Shown here: positions 41,001 to 43,225 of the stretch, piece by piece
Layout: each line of letters opens with the position of its first letter
How positions within the stretch are numbered: the first letter of the stretch is position 1
Source: Planctomycetota bacterium
GTDB taxonomy: Bacteria; Planctomycetota; Phycisphaerae; UBA1845
Assembly (NCBI GenBank): GCA_024276605.1
Contig: JAJRWX010000029.1
Location: 1 to 43,225, forward strand
Direction of reading: 5' to 3'
Length of the DNA: 43,225 bases
Notes under the pieces: generated by a model
Told to the model about the DNA's origin: nothing
The model's input: the letters and a program-made list of their open reading frames with translations, nothing else
Databases searched by the model: none
Program-made: the position numbers and the translations under genes

Positions 41001-42395
41001 TCATAGGACATTACCAATTATATATAATAAGCCGGAAGCTACGGCCCATGTCAAACCGCCCGCCCAGCCCCCAACGGCGCAAGATAAGACGAATCCGGCG
41101 ACCTTTCTCTTTTGTTGTGGTGTGGGTGGGGGATGTGGGTCAAAGTGGTATTGCGGAATTAGTTCCGGATGTAACTCTTGAATATGCTCAGGCATCAGTC
41201 CAGCAGAATCAATGCGTGTACTCGGCTTGTTTCTCACATACCCATACACATTCGCCCCACCGCCAATCCCAATCGGATCCCTCTGCATAAACCTTCCCAC
41301 AGCCGGATCATAATATCTTGCCCCTACATGGCTGAATTGGAAGATTTGGTGGGTTCTTGTTGGGTCTCCTGGTTGGTCGTCTCGTTGTGAGCCGGTGAAC
41401 TCGAAGTTGCTGTGCTGTTGATAGCCCCACGAACCGGCGTAGCCGTAGCGCTCGTAGGTGCCGGTGTCGATTCGTTCACCGAAAGCCGTATATGTCGCCG
41501 GTGCCATTGTGATGGCGTCTTGATTGAAACGATCCATCGTGGTGCCCAGGTGATTCGTCACGTAGTACGAAGCATCCGGAAACACGGTGTCCAGTTCTGT
41601 TACTTGACCAATCCCTGGCAAATACATCGCTTTGTTATCATATACGTCGTCTGGCAGGGCATCCCGATCAGCAAGGAAATCACTATATGCGCTATCACCC
41701 TCATAGTCCGTCCACACGCTATTGACAATCACCGTCATATCACCAGCCTGAACAGCAACCGGATCAAGCTCACGGTTCAAGTATCGCTGCCGAGCACCAT
41801 CATAACGGAATTCCCGGGCATAGCTAACCGTATAGCTATCCACACATCCATCGAGCGGGCTACCGGATGACCCATCCTCGTTCCACGTCTCACCCAAAAT
41901 ATACACCACGGCTGATCCATTAGCCGCATAACCAAACCGCGTAGCCATGAACCTCGGCTCACCGATAGCCGGGTTAGCTAATTCCGTCACAATCCGATCA
42001 GGATTCGCCTCGTTGGTGTAATAGTAGTAGGTCGTGGAAATCGGCGTCGTCGTACCGCCCAGCGTGCTATCGGTCGAGTAGTAGATCAGCCGATTGTTAA
42101 TCCCAGCTAGCACACCCGTCTCCGTGATGTCATAATAATACGTCACCTCGATGGCATTTAGCACATCAATCTTCTTCGTACGATTACCACCCAGATCGTA
42201 TTCGTAGGTGAAATGATACACAACATCGCCATTGCTCGTTATCGTTTGGCGATCATACACTAATCGGCCACGATCATCGTATGGTTGGGTGGCCCACCTC
42301 ATTTGAGGTGGGGGAGTCGATGATCGCGGGCTAATCACACCTTGAAAAAACGTGGCCGCCGCTGACAGAAAATCACTCGGGAGTGAGATTCGCAA
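41001..42395 (-). CDS. RHS repeat-associated protein, 5'-truncated by repeat insertion
   Basis: The homologous part runs from 42282 down to 41001, ~427 residues. It has YD repeats (YDDRGRLVYDRQ, YEYDLGGNRTKK) and the RHS core end GARYYDPAVGRFMQRDPIGI. After the core comes a unique ~60-residue tip with a Gly-rich hydrophobic segment (VAGFVLSCAVGGWAGG, then LTWAVASGLLYIIG). The first ~38 codons of the open frame (42395-42283) are translated repeat sequence starting at a TTG, so the original 5' part is lost or displaced. Intact RHS proteins are >1000 aa and export a toxic C-terminal tip. Probably not functional as it stands unless expressed from the repeat. Confidence 0.8.
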   Translation of the reverse strand: MRISLPSDFLSAAATFFQGVISPRSSTPPPQMRWATQPYDDRGRLVYDRQTITSNGDVVYHFTYEYDLGGNRTKKIDVLNAIEVTYYYDITETGVLAGINNRLIYYSTDSTLGGTTTPISTTYYYYTNEANPDRIVTELANPAIGEPRFMATRFGYAANGSAVVYILGETWNEDGSSGSPLDGCVDSYTVSYAREFRYDGARQRYLNRELDPVAVQAGDMTVIVNSVWTDYEGDSAYSDFLADRDALPDDVYDNKAMYLPGIGQVTELDTVFPDASYYVTNHLGTTMDRFNQDAITMAPATYTAFGERIDTGTYERYGYAGSWGYQQHSNFEFTGSQRDDQPGDPTRTHQIFQFSHVGARYYDPAVGRFMQRDPIGIGGGANVYGYVRNKPSTRIDSAGLMPEHIQELHPELIPQYHFDPHPPPTPQQKRKVAGFVLSCAVGGWAGGLTWAVASGLLYIIGNVL

Positions 42396-42489
42396 GATAA
42401 TTCATGAATGTGAAGTGACGTATATATGACACTAAACGAAAATCATCGACTCCCCCAGGTTCAAAAAGAAGAACCTGGGCCACCCAGCC
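42283..42489. repeat. Inverted-repeat element, family 2, copy 2 (207 bp)
   Basis: Similar throughout to 39838-40042. Left end GGTTGGGTGGCCCACC, right end inverse GGCTGGGTGGCCCAGG. The sub-terminal TGGGGGAGTCGATGAT and ATCATCGACTCCCCCA arms are intact, and both end hairpins are present. It separates the RHS gene (left) from the IS66-type remnant (right), which makes it a second insertion in or next to older insertions. Confidence 0.85.
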
Positions 42490-42592
42490 AACAACGACGA
42501 TCCGTGTTCGAATACTTACGCGAAGCCGTCAACTCGGCCTTCCACAATCAGCCACATCCATCGCTACTGCCCGCAGGGCCGTGAACGGTTAC
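42490..42592 (+). mobile_element. IS66-type element remnant: transposase C-terminus and end
   Basis: The + frame up to TGA 42582-42584 reads QQRRSVFEYLREAVNSAF then ...PHPSLLPAGP. IS66-family (TnpC-like) transposases end with a block of the form 'C.QQ..SV..YL..A......P.PSLLP'. Eight bases after the stop the inverse sequence begins GTAACCGTTCACGG, and IS66 ends begin with GTAA. The 5' side is cut by the family-2 repeat. The element lies antisense to, and terminates, the neighbouring RHS fragment. Confidence 0.6.
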
Positions 42593-43225
42593 AATATTTC
42601 TTCCACCAAAAATCCCCATCACGTCGCGTTGCAGAAACCTTCCCTGCGCCGGGTCGTAGTATCTTGCCCCCACGTGAATGAAGGGAAAATCACTATGTTG
42701 CTGATAGCCCCATGCACCAGCGTAGCCATATCGTTCATCGCTACTTAAAACGATCCGCTCACCGAAAGCCGTGTATGTCGCTGGTGCCATTATAATGGCG
42801 TCTTGATTGAAACGATCCATCGTTGTGCCCAGGTGGTTCGTCACGTAGTACGACGCATCAGGAAATACGGTGTCCAGATCTGTTACTTGCCCGATCCCTG
42901 GCTGATACATAGCCAAGTTGGTATAAGTTTGTCCAGGTGGGGCATTCGGATCAGCTAGATAATCGCTATACACATTATCACCCGCATAGTCAGACCAGGT
43001 GCTGGAAATCTCCACAAATAAAGGAGGATTACTTTGTAGCGCGATCGGATCAAGCTCACGATTCAAATATCGCTGCCGAGCACCATCATAGCGAAATTCT
43101 CTGGCAAAAGTAACCGTATAATTATCCACGCAACCGTTGCCATCTATATCATCGTTCCACGTCTCACCGAGCACATACGCCACCGCCGATCCATTAGCCG
43201 CATAGCCAAACCGGATGGCAGAATA
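42548..43225 (-). pseudogene. RHS repeat-associated protein, fragment cut by IS66 remnant (runs off window)
   Basis: The frame is open from the window edge (43225) and reads RFGYAANGSAVAYVLGETWN, then the RHS core closely parallel to the gene at 41001-42395 (PGIGQV-DLDTVFPDASYY, VTNHLGTTMDRFNQDA) and ends GARYYDPAQGRFLQRDVMGI FGGRNI. After GGRNI, at about 42592, homology stops; the last ~14 codons (VTVHGPAGSSDGCG) are the antisense of the IS66-type remnant. The C-terminal tip is therefore lost. The 5' part is outside the window. Confidence 0.8.

Noticed and set aside
1-43225. CRISPR array, tRNA or rRNA genes
   Set aside because: No regularly spaced repeats and no tRNA/rRNA-like sequence were recognised by eye.

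Overview
The window looks like a chromosome segment of a planctomycete, most likely class Phycisphaerae. The case rests on four things: a giant secreted protein with Cys/Asp-rich 'CNGNGIPDECD'-type repeats and a dockerin-like C-terminus; an ECF sigma factor followed by a Ser/Thr kinase-TPR protein; a pyrrolo-quinoline-quinone (PQQ) propeller fused to an esterase-like domain; and many palindromic dispersed repeats. The taxonomic call is inference; no rRNA or tRNA gene is visible.

Layout. 1-1347: the 3' end of an IS630-type transposase, a hairpin terminator and a palindromic MITE-like repeat. 1348-10000: a 2574-residue secreted beta-helix protein and a small secreted protein. 10582-22632: a flagellar rod/ring/hook-filament locus, all on the + strand: flgF, flgG, flgA, flgH, flgI, a flgJ-type rod-binding gene, a flgN-like gene, flgK, flgL, fliW, csrA and flagellin. 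The fliW-csrA-flagellin order, a leader hairpin and a GGA-containing Shine-Dalgarno (SD) sequence suggest a FliW/CsrA translational switch. 22758-23204 (-): a PTS EIIA-like regulator. 23809-28019: an ECF sigma factor and a large kinase-TPR protein. 28445-28732: a six-cysteine small protein of unknown function with a strongly structured 3' region.

28965-32496 (-): a deiodinase/thioredoxin-like gene followed by the PQQ-esterase fusion. The deiodinase-like gene is apparently broken by an in-frame TGA. That TGA sits where these proteins carry selenocysteine or cysteine, and a bacterial SECIS-like hairpin lies at the expected distance, so I read it as one selenoprotein gene. 32950-33869: a DUF971 protein and a divergent rhodanese lipoprotein. 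33938-38013: an NSS-family transporter with a tiny overlapping membrane partner, and a divergent AGCS-family alanine/glycine symporter. 38215-39432: a DUF418 membrane protein.

39433-43225 is a decayed RHS cluster on the - strand. It holds three RHS fragments, two copies of a 205-207 bp inverted-repeat element, an IS66-type transposase remnant, and a short RHS tip followed directly by a membrane protein that could be its partner.
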